Under the pieces are notes generated by a model. That model ran no database searches. It saw only the letters and a program-made list of their open reading frames with translations, and had not been told where the DNA came from. A stretch of DNA of 17,297 nucleotides from an uncultured Lachnospiraceae bacterium (GTDB lineage: Bacteria; Bacillota; Clostridia; Lachnospirales; Lachnospiraceae). Position numbers and translations under genes: made by a program. The stretch lies in the NCBI GenBank assembly GCA_910580195.1, contig CAJTWA010000066.1, positions 1-17,297 on the forward strand. Direction: 5' to 3'. Shown one piece after another: positions 6,152-13,493 of this stretch (position 1 is its first letter; each line of letters begins with the position of its first letter).

Positions 6152-8005
6152 TTGGAGGTAGAAGTAATCAAGGGCAATAAACCTGCGACGGGGTTTGTAA
6201 ATAAAAAAACTGAAAAACTTCGTGTTGCGGCATATTGCAGAGTAAGTAAAGACACAGAGGATCAGTTAAATAGTTATCGTTCACAAGTGATGTATTATAC
6301 GGAAACTATTCAGAAAAATCCAGACTGGATTATGACAGAGGTATATGCGGACGAAGCAATAACAGGAACGCTGGTCACAAAACGTGAAAGTTTTCAAAAA
6401 ATGCTTAATGATTGTCTTGAGGGAAAGATAGATATGATTATTACAAAATCTATTTCCCGCTTTGCAAGAAATACTTTGGATACTCTAAAATATGTTAGGT
6501 TATTAAAAGAACATCAGATAGCAGTATTCTTTGAAGATGAAAACATAAATACGCTTACTATGGATGGGGAACTTTTACTTGTAGTATTAAGCTCTGTGGC
6601 ACAGCAGGAAGTAGAAAATATCTCCGATAATGTCAAAAAAGGGCTGAAAATGAAAATGCAGCGAGGAGAGCTTGTTGGGTTTCAAGGTTGTTATGGATAT
6701 GATTATGATCCTGAAACAAAAAGCATAAGCGTCAATCGTGAAGAAGCGGAGTATGTGAGATACATATTTGATAGGTATTTAGAGGGTGCAGGTTCAACAC
6801 TGATAGCTCATGAGTTAAACGAAAAAGGTATTTTAACTCGGAAAGGTATGGGGTGGGTTCATACCAGCGTCATGGGGATTCTCAGAAATGAGAAATACAA
6901 AGGCGACCTGAGAATGGGAAAAACCTATACACAAGACCCGATAGCCAAAACACGACGGATAAACTATGGAGAGGAAGATCAATTCTATATAAAAAACCAT
7001 CATGAAGCTATTGTATCCGCAGAAATATTTGATAAGGCGCAGGAAATCAGACAAATAAGAGGTTCAACCAATAAATGGACAGATGAGCAGCGACAACAGA
7101 GGAAAAAACTTGGTAGGCAGTATACATTTAGCTCATATTTGGAATGTGGCTTTTGCGGTGGTAATGTTACAAGAAAGTCGTGGCATAGTAGCTCGAAATA
7201 TAATAAATATGTATGGGGATGCGGCAAAAGTGTACGGGATGGACGAAGGTTCTGCCCTCAAAGCAAATCAATTCCCGAAACGGATATAGAAGCGGCTTTT
7301 GTACAGTCATATAGGCTTTTGTGCAGTGATAATAAAGAGGTGCTTGATGAATTTATCCGCCGTATAGAAGAATCCCTCAAGGAAGAAACTGTTAGCAAAG
7401 TCATTGAAAAGCTGGATAAAGACATTGATATATTAGAAAAAAAGAAGAAAAAACTTCTTGATATGGTATTAGATGAAAAAATACAGCCTGATGATTATGA
7501 GCAGAAATCGCAGGAAATAGCTGATAAACTGGAAAAACTGTTAAATGAAAGGGCAGTTAATTCTAAGAAACGCTTAGAAGAAAAATCCTTGAAAACAAGG
7601 ACTATGGAATTTAAGAAATTTCTGGAAAAAAATCAGGTTATGGAAGCCTTTGACAAAACCGTTTTTGAAAGTGTAATAGAAAAGGTAATTGTCGGGGGAA
7701 AAGATAATGATGGAAATGACGATCCATATAAACTTACTTTTGTATATAAAACGGGAATCAGTAATCAAGTGAACGCTCCAAAGAAGCGTACAAAGATTAC
7801 AGAGAGCATGAAGGATAATTTAAGTAAATTGTCTCCCTCATGTACTGACGAGGCAGAAAAAATGGTTCCTTCTTGTACAACCGACGAATGTAGACCATCA
7901 ATTCCAGCTTGCAGGGTTTGGGAAAGAGCGGCTTTTCTATACGCAGGGGGATTATGGGCTGTTCCAGTGCAGCGGGCCTTGCTGCCAGGAAACTTTTGGC
8001 AATGA
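6152..8005 (+). CDS. Large serine recombinase (integrase/excisionase of the element)
   Basis: The TTG at 6152 is chosen over the GTG at 6143: AGGAGGTGAT (6138-6147) is ideally spaced for 6152 but overlaps 6143. This gives 617 residues. The N-terminal resolvase domain (about 25-170) has the catalytic Ser32 in YCRVSKD and the ITKSISRFARN motif. A recombinase domain follows (about 180-310), then a zinc ribbon (332-370, CGFCGGNVTRK to WGCGKSVRDGRRFC), and a Lys/Glu coiled coil (about 400-490). It catalyses attP x attB integration and, with a directionality factor, excision. The last 40 or so residues (from about 577) come from host sir2 DNA read in another frame, so the C-terminus depends on the integration site. 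The tail after KMVPSC shows the compositional break clearly. Confidence 0.93.
   Translation: MEVEVIKGNKPATGFVNKKTEKLRVAAYCRVSKDTEDQLNSYRSQVMYYTETIQKNPDWIMTEVYADEAITGTLVTKRESFQKMLNDCLEGKIDMIITKSISRFARNTLDTLKYVRLLKEHQIAVFFEDENINTLTMDGELLLVVLSSVAQQEVENISDNVKKGLKMKMQRGELVGFQGCYGYDYDPETKSISVNREEAEYVRYIFDRYLEGAGSTLIAHELNEKGILTRKGMGWVHTSVMGILRNEKYKGDLRMGKTYTQDPIAKTRRINYGEEDQFYIKNHHEAIVSAEIFDKAQEIRQIRGSTNKWTDEQRQQRKKLGRQYTFSSYLECGFCGGNVTRKSWHSSSKYNKYVWGCGKSVRDGRRFCPQSKSIPETDIEAAFVQSYRLLCSDNKEVLDEFIRRIEESLKEETVSKVIEKLDKDIDILEKKKKKLLDMVLDEKIQPDDYEQKSQEIADKLEKLLNERAVNSKKRLEEKSLKTRTMEFKKFLEKNQVMEAFDKTVFESVIEKVIVGGKDNDGNDDPYKLTFVYKTGISNQVNAPKKRTKITESMKDNLSKLSPSCTDEAEKMVPSCTTDECRPSIPACRVWERAAFLYAGGLWAVPVQRALLPGNFWQ
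7872..7892. other. Probable attR junction between element and sir2
   Basis: Around 7881 the sequence changes from element to host. From 7884 the sir2 frame reads TNVDHQFQLAGF, matching the conserved SIR2 TTNVDH segment. The crossover core cannot be fixed without attL, which lies outside the window, or an empty site. Large serine recombinases cross over at a 2-base core, so only a very short identity is expected. Confidence 0.6.
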
Positions 8006-8393
8006 GGCGCAGGTGCGCAGGATGGCAGAAGCGCAATGGGGGATGCGGGTGCCGCCGGAGCTTGTGCCCAAATGCCCCCGCTGCGGGAGGCCTATGGCAA
8101 TGAACCTTAGGGCAGACAGCAGCTTTGTGGAGGACGGGGGCTGGCGCCGGGCGGCCGGAAGGTATGGGGAATTTCTGCGGAAGTGGAAGGATAAGGGGAT
8201 TTTGCTGCTGGAGCTTGGGGTGGGGTACAATACCCCGGGGATTATCAAGTATCCTTTTTGGCAGATGGCGGCACAGAATCCGGAGGCGGCGTATGTCTGC
8301 GTGAATTATGGGGAGGCTTCCTGCCCGCAGGAGATTGAGGGGCAGTCCATATGCATAGGAGGGGATATTGGGGAGGTGTTAGAATTGCTTTAG
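7882..8393 (+). pseudogene. 3' half of a SIR2-family NAD-dependent deacylase-like gene, cut by the element
   Basis: Frame 0 reads TNVDHQFQLAGFGKERLFYT, then QGDYGLFQCSGPC, CPRCGRPMAMNLR, FVEDGGW, LELGVGYNTPGIIKYPFWQM and a stop at 8391-8393. These match the C-terminal half of the SIR2-like proteins typical of Lachnospiraceae, including the Cys pairs of the zinc module. The Rossmann part with the GAG and NAD-binding residues is missing and presumably lies left of the element, beyond the window. About 170 residues remain. It is in frame with no stops, so the interruption looks recent and excision could restore the gene. Alternatively the remnant could be translated from 8013 (ATG), but no function is expected. 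Confidence 0.85.
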
Positions 8394-8394
8394 T

Positions 8395-8605
8395 ATGTCA
8401 TGGTTTTGCCTACAATTTAATGGAACGGGGCGTTTCACCGCCAAAGATAGGTTGTTCCCCAGATGCTATTTCAGTGAGAGGATGGGATGCAGCGGGCATA
8501 ATACGCAAGAGATTATCAAATATATATTTTGGCAGAAGGCGGTGGGAAATCAGGCACCTTTTTTGGGAATTTTGGCCTTCTATCCCAAAAAAATCCGTTT
8601 ATGCG
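8395..8605 (+). pseudogene. Decayed second sir2-like fragment
   Basis: One frame reads GRFTAKDRLF and, further on, NTQEIIKYIFWQKAVGNQA. These correspond to AGFGKERLF and NTPGIIKYPFWQMAAQNPEA of the intact-looking remnant just upstream. At DNA level, the stretch around 8512-8541 matches 8239-8271 closely (GATTATCAA, TTTTGGCAGA and GGCGG shared). The segment between the two blocks is much shorter than in sir2, so it is internally deleted. It is best read as the remains of a tandem sir2 paralogue or duplication. Confidence 0.55.
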
Positions 8606-8627
8606 CTGATTTGCCCGGCAGATTTTG

Positions 8628-8656
8628 TTGCTAGATTAGCCCTATTCCTGTATAAT
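8628..8656 (+). promoter_or_regulatory. Promoter of the chemoreceptor gene
   Basis: TTGCTA (8628-8633) and TATAAT (8651-8656) are separated by 17 bases. Transcription would start at about 8663, leaving a leader of about 130 bases before ATG 8793. This also rules out the upstream in-frame ATG at 8655. Confidence 0.7.
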
Positions 8657-8792
8657 GGGACACAGAGATTGGCAGCGGCCATACGCCCATGCACAGGTGC
8701 ATGGGTGCGCAGCGGCCTTGGATGTGCGGGCAGTTGTCGCCATGCAGGGATGCGCGAAGGCTAGGCGATGCAGGAAAGGGATAGGCGGACAG
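8657..8792 (+). promoter_or_regulatory. Structured leader of the chemoreceptor mRNA
   Basis: A strong hairpin has arms CGCCCATGCA (8684-8693) and TGCATGGGTG (8698-8707), ten pairs with one G-T and a 4-base loop. It is flanked by direct repeats GCAGCGGCC (8672-8680 and about 8709-8717). It does not match the c-di-GMP riboswitch pattern that I would expect for a motility gene. It could be a regulatory hairpin or a footprint of a tiny inserted palindrome. There is no T-run, so it is not a terminator. Confidence 0.4.
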
Positions 8793-10862
8793 ATGAAAAG
8801 GACAAGTATTTTTAAGCAGCTTCTTTTGCCGATGATTGTCATTGTATGCGCGTTGGCGGTATGCTTGGCGGGGGTAGTGGCAGTTATTTTCGGGAAATCT
8901 TATGAAAATGAGATATATAGCAGGAACCGGGAGAAATCCCAGCTTGTTTCGGGGGAGATTGCCATGTTTTTGGACGGCGCTTACGGGATTGCGGAGGAGC
9001 TGGCTTGCAGCCCCAGCATGCTTTCTATGGAAACTGGGCAGCAGACGCCGGTCCTTGAGGGCTGCGCAAGGCGGAACCCCTATTTTGAACTGCTTTACAT
9101 GCAGGGGAAGGATGGGATGCAGACGGGGCGTTCCTCCGGGGAGCTTGCAGACCGTTCCACAAGGTGGTGGTTTGTGCAGGTGGCAAAAGAGCAGGAGGCT
9201 TTTATTTCAAAGTCTTACTATTCCGTCAATACCGGGATGCCCTGCGCTTCTGTTTTCTTCCCGGTGTATCGGGAAAATAGCTTTGCCGGGGTATTTGCGG
9301 CGGATTTGAAGCTGGATTACCTGCAAAGCCTCATGGAAGAATTTTCCGACGTGGAGCATGGGGAATATTCCTTTGTGATTGACGGGGAAGGGGTAGTGGT
9401 TGCCCATCCGGACAGCGTCCAAGTGGAGGAGCTTTACAATTATAAGCAGATGACAAAAACAGTGTCCCGCAAGGATGCTTCCGGGCAGCCCCTTGTGGAT
9501 GAAGAAGGGAATATTGTGACGGAGGAACAGGGGCTGGAAGTTTCGGAAGAGTTCCAGCAGGTAATCTTGGATGTGATGGCGGGGAATACTGGCAGCGGGA
9601 AAGTCAGGCATGAAGGGGAAACTTACATGGCCAGCTATGCTTCTGTGCCGCTGAAGGGCGCGTCGGACCCATGGTCTGTCATAACGCTCCACCGCAAAGA
9701 GGATGCCATGGCGCCGGTATACCGGATGGTGGCCGTTGCAGCGGCAGTGGTAGTTTTTGCCATTGGGGCTGCAGTTTTGGTGATTGCCCTGCTGGCGCGC
9801 CGGCTGACAGGGCCGATTGTGTCCATCACAGAATTAATCCGCAATGCTTCGGACGGTGATTTTACCATGCAGGCGGAAGAAGGCAGCAGGAATGAGATTG
9901 GCGTCCTTTCCAAAAGTTTTAATAAAATGACAGGGAAAATATCTGGGATCCTGACAAAAATTGCCGTGATTACCGGGGAGGTTGTAGAAAGCTCCGAGCA
10001 TTTAAACCAGCTTGAGGAGCATATGGATGCAACCAGCCGGGCGGTACAGGAAATTTTGGAAGGCTCTGCGGCACAGGATGCAGACGTCATGGAGGTTGTC
10101 ATGCAGGAGGAATCCCTTGGGGAGAAATTTGGGCAGCTGCAGGAGCAAAGCAAGTTCTTGCTGGAGGATGCCCAGAACACCATTCATTCTGGGGAACAAG
10201 GGATGCAGGGCGTTTGGGAGCTGAAAAAACAGAATGAAGAAGCGGCTAGGGGAATGGCTGACGCTTATGGGAAAATTATGGCATTGGAAGGGCAGTCCCA
10301 GAAAATTTCCGGGATTTTAAAGACGATTGACGAGATTTCCTCCCAGACAGGGCTCCTTGCCTTAAATGCGTCTATTGAAGCTGCACGGGCAGGGGAGCAG
10401 GGCAGGGGCTTTGCGGTAGTTGCAGAATCCATCGGGAAACTTGCGGCGGATTCGTCGGCTGCCACGGTTGGCATAGAAGCGATTATTGCGGAGCTGTGCA
10501 ACGACATTTCCAGTACGGTGGCAGAATTAGAAACCATACGGGCTGGCATGGAGGGGCAGGCCAAAGCAGTTGGGAAAGTGCAGGAAACTTTTGAAGATTT
10601 CCGTGTGCTGGCAGATAAAACAAGGGAATCTGTCAGGGGCATGGAAGGGCTGATCGAGGAAATGCATGAATGTGACCGCTCCGTGGTGGAGGCTGTGGGG
10701 AGAATCCGGGATATCTCCGGGAATACCGCAGGGCTGACACAGCAAGTGGCAGATTCTTTGGAAGAGCAGCTGGATGGCATCCGGAGCGTAGCAAGGGGAA
10801 TTGAACGGCTCTCAGGAGTTTCAGAGGAGATGAAGCAGGAAATGACAAAATTTAAGCTGTAA
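8793..10862 (+). CDS. Methyl-accepting chemotaxis protein with dCache sensor
   Basis: The ATG at 8793 (AGGAAAGGG and AGGCGG upstream) gives 689 residues, beginning MKRTSIFKQLLLPM. TM1 is about 10-33, an extracellular double-Cache sensor about 34-305, TM2 about 312-335, HAMP about 336-388 and the cytoplasmic signalling coiled coil to the end. The signalling tip QTGLLALNASIEAARAGE (from Gln518) and GRGFAVVAESIGKLA is textbook and binds CheA/CheW. In the sensor, R124-W-W126-F127 and D171 fit the R-x-W-[FY]...D part of the amino-acid-binding dCache_1AM motif, although the usual upstream Tyr is not obvious. Amino-acid sensing is therefore an inference. No che genes are nearby, so it is an orphan receptor. 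It ends EEMKQEMTKFKL. Confidence 0.93.
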   Translation: MKRTSIFKQLLLPMIVIVCALAVCLAGVVAVIFGKSYENEIYSRNREKSQLVSGEIAMFLDGAYGIAEELACSPSMLSMETGQQTPVLEGCARRNPYFELLYMQGKDGMQTGRSSGELADRSTRWWFVQVAKEQEAFISKSYYSVNTGMPCASVFFPVYRENSFAGVFAADLKLDYLQSLMEEFSDVEHGEYSFVIDGEGVVVAHPDSVQVEELYNYKQMTKTVSRKDASGQPLVDEEGNIVTEEQGLEVSEEFQQVILDVMAGNTGSGKVRHEGETYMASYASVPLKGASDPWSVITLHRKEDAMAPVYRMVAVAAAVVVFAIGAAVLVIALLARRLTGPIVSITELIRNASDGDFTMQAEEGSRNEIGVLSKSFNKMTGKISGILTKIAVITGEVVESSEHLNQLEEHMDATSRAVQEILEGSAAQDADVMEVVMQEESLGEKFGQLQEQSKFLLEDAQNTIHSGEQGMQGVWELKKQNEEAARGMADAYGKIMALEGQSQKISGILKTIDEISSQTGLLALNASIEAARAGEQGRGFAVVAESIGKLAADSSAATVGIEAIIAELCNDISSTVAELETIRAGMEGQAKAVGKVQETFEDFRVLADKTRESVRGMEGLIEEMHECDRSVVEAVGRIRDISGNTAGLTQQVADSLEEQLDGIRSVARGIERLSGVSEEMKQEMTKFKL

Positions 10863-10943
10863 TTTCCTAGGTATTGAGGAAAGATGTCGGCCAATGGGTT
10901 CCAAATAATTTGGGCAGTATGCCGGAAAGGGATGGGCAAAGGG

Positions 10944-11711
10944 ATGGATAAAGAAGCATTGCTGAAAAAGTGGCTGGAGGAAGAAGAGGCCGCCCATATC
11001 CATGGGTGGGATTTTTCACATATCAGCGGGAAATACGAAGAGGAGCATGATCTGCCTTGGAATTACCGGGAAGTGGTGGGGCAGTACCTGCGGCCGGAAA
11101 TGAAGCTTTTGGATATTGATACGGGCGGCGGGGAGTTCCTGCTGTCCCTCGGGCATCCGTATGGCAATTTGGCTGCTACGGAAAATTATGGGCCGAATGT
11201 TGCATTGTGCAGCAAGAAGCTGGTTCCCTTGGGGATTGAGTTCCGGCAGGCGGACGGCAACGGAGAACTGCCCTTTGGCAGCGGAAGTTTTGACATGGTG
11301 ATAAACCGGCATGGGAATTTTAACCCAGATGAGATTTGCCGTGTGATGAAGCCCGGGGGCATTTTTATCACAGAGCAGGTAGGCGCGGAAAACGACAGGG
11401 AACTTGTAGGGCTGCTCCTAGGCGAGATGCCAGAGCTCCCTTTCCCAGACCAATACCTTACGATAGCCAAGTCAGCTTTTGAAGAAAGGGGATGTTCCGC
11501 CATAAAAGCAGAAGAAGCATACCGCCCCATTAAGTTTTGGGATGTCGGTGCCCTTGTCTGGTTTGCACGGATTATCGAATGGGAATTCCCAGATTTTTCT
11601 GTAAAAAACTGCTTGGGAAACCTTTACCGCGCACAGGAAATTCTGGAACGGGAAGGGGTAATCCAAGGAAGCATCCACCGGTTCCTGCTGGTAGCGCAAA
11701 AGGCACTTTAA
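10944..11711 (+). CDS. Class I SAM-dependent methyltransferase, substrate unknown
   Basis: The start at ATG 10944 gives 255 residues, MDKEALLKKWLEEEEAAHIH onward. AAAGGGATGGG (10926-10936) is suitably spaced. An ATG at 10884 in the same frame would add 20 residues that lack family character. The segment HGWDFSHISGKYEEEHDLPW is characteristic of a Clostridial methyltransferase group. Motif I is LLDIDTGGGEFLLSLG (a D-T-G-G-G variant), and the motif II-III region is LPFGSGSFDMVINRH followed by VMKPGGIFITEQVG. The Rossmann fold looks complete. It lies 81 bases after the chemoreceptor stop in the same direction and may share its transcript. The target (small molecule or protein) cannot be read from the sequence; it is not CheR-like. 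Confidence 0.88.
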   Translation: MDKEALLKKWLEEEEAAHIHGWDFSHISGKYEEEHDLPWNYREVVGQYLRPEMKLLDIDTGGGEFLLSLGHPYGNLAATENYGPNVALCSKKLVPLGIEFRQADGNGELPFGSGSFDMVINRHGNFNPDEICRVMKPGGIFITEQVGAENDRELVGLLLGEMPELPFPDQYLTIAKSAFEERGCSAIKAEEAYRPIKFWDVGALVWFARIIEWEFPDFSVKNCLGNLYRAQEILEREGVIQGSIHRFLLVAQKAL

Positions 11712-11739
11712 GAAAAAGCCTTTTGTGTGATTCCTTTTT
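11695..11739 (+). terminator. Terminator overlapping the methyltransferase stop
   Basis: CGCAAAAGGC (11695-11704) pairs with GCCTTTTGTG (11718-11727), ten pairs with one G-T and a 13-base loop containing the stop codon. A T-rich run follows a little later (11733-11739). The gap before the T-run makes it imperfect. Confidence 0.5.
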
Positions 11740-11761
11740 ATGAGTAGGGAGCCCTTCCCCT

Positions 11762-11962
11762 AAGCAAACAGTCCATGGGCGCTTCTAGTGGAGGCGAAAT
11801 CCACTGCTTACGCAGGCTTAGGGATGAAGGCTTTCCTGAAATCCCTTAGCCGGAGTTAGCAGTTAGTTCGCCGGAACGTTGCCCAGTTTGCGTGGGGAAG
11901 GGCTGCCCCCAATTGCCGTCCGCCCCCAACCTCCCTTTACCGCACTATTTCCCATACCATCC
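11762..11962. repeat. Dispersed structured repeat, copy 1
   Basis: It matches copy 2 at a constant offset of 2381 bases. Over the core 11772-11929 (158 bases) there are no indels and 12 substitutions, about 92 percent identity. After that, a weaker match continues with a 3-base indel to about 11962. The core hairpin has arms 11813-11825 and 11841-11853 with an inner stem 11828-11830/11835-11837. It lies between the convergent methyltransferase and DUF5713-like genes. It contains no transposase and no clear terminal inverted repeats. Confidence 0.9.
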
Positions 11963-12289
11963 CTACCATTCCCTCTCCCGGATAGCATCTTCCACCCCAA
12001 TCCCTATCCCAAACCACTGCAGGATATACTCCACCGTTTCTCCAATACTCTCCCGGGCTGCCGTTTCCAGCTCACTGTCATTTTCCTCGAATTCTTCCTC
12101 CAAGTCATTGATTGCCAGCGTCATCCCATCAAATTTCTCCTGAATTTTCCCCAAATCCTGCTCCCCAGCCTCCAGAACTGCAATCACCTCTTCCATCAGC
12201 CCCCGTATTTTGTCCACAAGAAAATCAGGAAAATACCCATCGTTGTACAAGCCTTCCAAAAGCCTGTAATTTGCATCAAATTTCTTCAT
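11963..12289 (-). CDS. DUF5713-like protein
   Basis: The start at ATG 12289 gives 108 residues (MKKFDANYRLLEGLYNDGYF onward). AAGGAGGG on the minus strand lies just upstream with a 6-base spacer. An earlier in-frame ATG at 12352 has no such site. The sequence is acidic and all-helical, with LVDKIRGLMEEVI, EKFDGMTLAINDLEEEFEEN, and ESIGETVEYILQWFGI. I recognise this pattern as the DUF5713 family, whose function is unknown to me. It has no membrane segment. It is the last gene of a minus-strand run behind the NUDIX gene (66-base gap), and its stop touches the repeat copy 1 boundary. Confidence 0.78.
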   Translation of the reverse strand: MKKFDANYRLLEGLYNDGYFPDFLVDKIRGLMEEVIAVLEAGEQDLGKIQEKFDGMTLAINDLEEEFEENDSELETAARESIGETVEYILQWFGIGIGVEDAIREREW

Positions 12290-12355
12290 GCCTGCCCTCC
12301 TTAAATTTCCGTATTTCTGCCCCATCCACGCTGCGTTCCGCCATAAAAGCATTTT

Positions 12356-12784
12356 TTACAAAAACCCCCGCTTTTTCGCTTCTTCCATCAATTTTGGCTG
12401 AATGTCAGGATATGTCAATTTCTCTGGCATTTCATCTGCCAACATAATTTTTTCAATCTCGCTATGCAGCTCTTTTTCAACACATGTTACGTCAGCATAA
12501 AACAGCATCCCAAAAGTTTCCTTGCCATCAAAGGCGTCAGGCGCCGTAACCGAATATGCGCAGACAGGCGTTATATTAAATTCCAACGCGCCTGTTTCTT
12601 CCTGCAGTTCCCTTTTTGCCGTATCAATAATTTTTTCCCCATCCTCCCGGTGGCCTCCGGGGATTTCCCATGTATCCCGCTCTTTGTGCTTGCAGAAAAT
12701 GTATTTCTGCTGGAGTTTTGAAAGGATTACGGCAAACCTAAGCCGCCCGTCTTCTGCCGTTTCATAGAACTTAACCGTTGCCAT
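12356..12784 (-). CDS. NUDIX hydrolase
   Basis: The protein has 142 residues from ATG 12784 (MATVKFYETAEDGRLRFAVI). A GGAGA ribosome-binding site lies 8-9 bases upstream, better than for ATG 12799. The Nudix box is complete: G-x5-E-x7-REL-QEE-T-GA, read as GHREDGE, KIIDTAK, RELQEETGA. It hydrolyses a nucleoside diphosphate linked to some moiety, with Mg2+ held by the REXXEE glutamates. KHKERDTWEIPGGHRE is typical of the MutT-like group in Clostridia. The substrate cannot be inferred. It is soluble and lies between an unknown protein (41 bases upstream) and the DUF5713-like gene, likely one transcript. Confidence 0.92.
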   Translation of the reverse strand: MATVKFYETAEDGRLRFAVILSKLQQKYIFCKHKERDTWEIPGGHREDGEKIIDTAKRELQEETGALEFNITPVCAYSVTAPDAFDGKETFGMLFYADVTCVEKELHSEIEKIMLADEMPEKLTYPDIQPKLMEEAKKRGFL

Positions 12785-12825
12785 TCTGTATTTCTCCATT
12801 CTATATGCTTAACCGCCTATTTTGG

Positions 12826-13311
12826 TTAGTAAATATACAATGTCCCTGTTTCCGGGCCAACAAGTGGATCATCATCCATAAAGTCTGCCACGCCCATCCA
12901 ATCCGTGATATCGGGGAAAGCGTCCCCTTCGTTCCGGTTTTCCTCCGGGATATCGTCATTTTCCATAAAATTCTTGGTGATAATACCGTTCTCAACCACA
13001 ATCAGTTCCGCATAAAAGATGGCGTCATTGTAGGCGGCAAATACAAAATCGCTGCCGGCGGCAAATTCTTTCCAATCCTTGGCTTCTGTAAAACAGTATC
13101 CCCCAGATAAATCTTCAAAGACCGTCCATCCCTTATTTTCGTAAACATAAAGGCATAGGCCTTTCCACTGCCCGTCTTTGCCTAGGGATAGGCTGGCGGC
13201 ACGGTAGGGCTCCGCTGGGATTTTTTCCTTGTATGCTGTGCCGTTAAAGCGTTCCAGCCGCCTGACGGCATCTTCCATATTTAATTTTATCCGAAAATAG
13301 CTTGGGTTCAT
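12826..13311 (-). CDS. Unknown soluble acidic protein, first gene of the minus-strand run
   Basis: The start at ATG 13311 (MNPSYFRIKLNMEDAVRRLE) has an excellent AAAGGAGGT at 13319-13327, 7 bases away, and gives 161 residues. A longer frame reaching 13452 would cross the promoter and is rejected. Visible features are WTVFEDLSGGYCF, a GSDFVFAAYNDAIFYAELIVV strand-rich stretch, and an acidic tail with DDIPEENRNEGDAFPDITDW. The pattern resembles widespread single-domain proteins of Lachnospiraceae that look like toxin-immunity proteins, but I cannot name a family. No toxin gene is next to it. It probably forms an operon with the NUDIX and DUF5713-like genes. Confidence 0.8.
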   Translation of the reverse strand: MNPSYFRIKLNMEDAVRRLERFNGTAYKEKIPAEPYRAASLSLGKDGQWKGLCLYVYENKGWTVFEDLSGGYCFTEAKDWKEFAAGSDFVFAAYNDAIFYAELIVVENGIITKNFMENDDIPEENRNEGDAFPDITDWMGVADFMDDDPLVGPETGTLYIY

Positions 13312-13362
13312 CTTAGGTACCTCCTTTGGCATGTTTTGCCAGAACTGGCCAGCCATGTGTGT

Positions 13363-13391
13363 ATTATATTCCACCCATCCCCTTTTTACAA
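13363..13391 (-). promoter_or_regulatory. Promoter of the minus-strand three-gene run
   Basis: On the minus strand, TTGTAA (13386-13391) and a perfect TATAAT (13363-13368) are separated by 17 bases. It is followed by the AAAGGAGGT site of the unknown protein about 36 bases further on. Confidence 0.75.
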
Positions 13392-13493
13392 GGGAAAGCG
13401 CCCTTCCTAAAAAATTATTTCCCCAAATGAATAATCTGGAAATTCCTGCCAATACTGATAATATACCGCAAAGGAAAGGAATGGGTGATTACC

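Larger units (their letters stand above)
1..7881. mobile_element. Right-hand portion of an integrative element (ICE or mobilizable element), left end outside the window
   Basis: The block carries a sortase-anchored surface protein, a relaxase, mobC, an inverted-repeat-rich oriT candidate, a small HTH regulator and, at its very end, a large serine recombinase. This content and order match the right part of Tn1549/CTn2/CTn5-type ICEs of Clostridia; that family assignment is knowledge-based inference. The right boundary is placed at about 7881 because from about 7882 frame 0 reads an uninterrupted SIR2-family C-terminal half, beginning inside the conserved TTNVDH segment. Composition also changes there from AT-rich to GC-rich. 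No type IV secretion genes are in view, so whether it is self-transferable cannot be told from this window. Confidence 0.8.

Noticed and set aside
7083..7289. ORF inside the recombinase in another frame
   Set aside because: It is a shadow of the zinc-ribbon coding sequence and has no start signal.
8655..8792. Longer start for the chemoreceptor at ATG 8655
   Set aside because: That ATG overlaps the -10 box of the gene's own promoter, and the added residues are Ala/Cys/Arg-rich with no signal anchor. The hydrophobic N-terminus begins at 8793.
13312..13452. N-terminal extension of the unknown minus-strand protein
   Set aside because: It would cross a TATAAT/TTGTAA promoter. The ATG at 13311 has a near-perfect ribosome-binding site.
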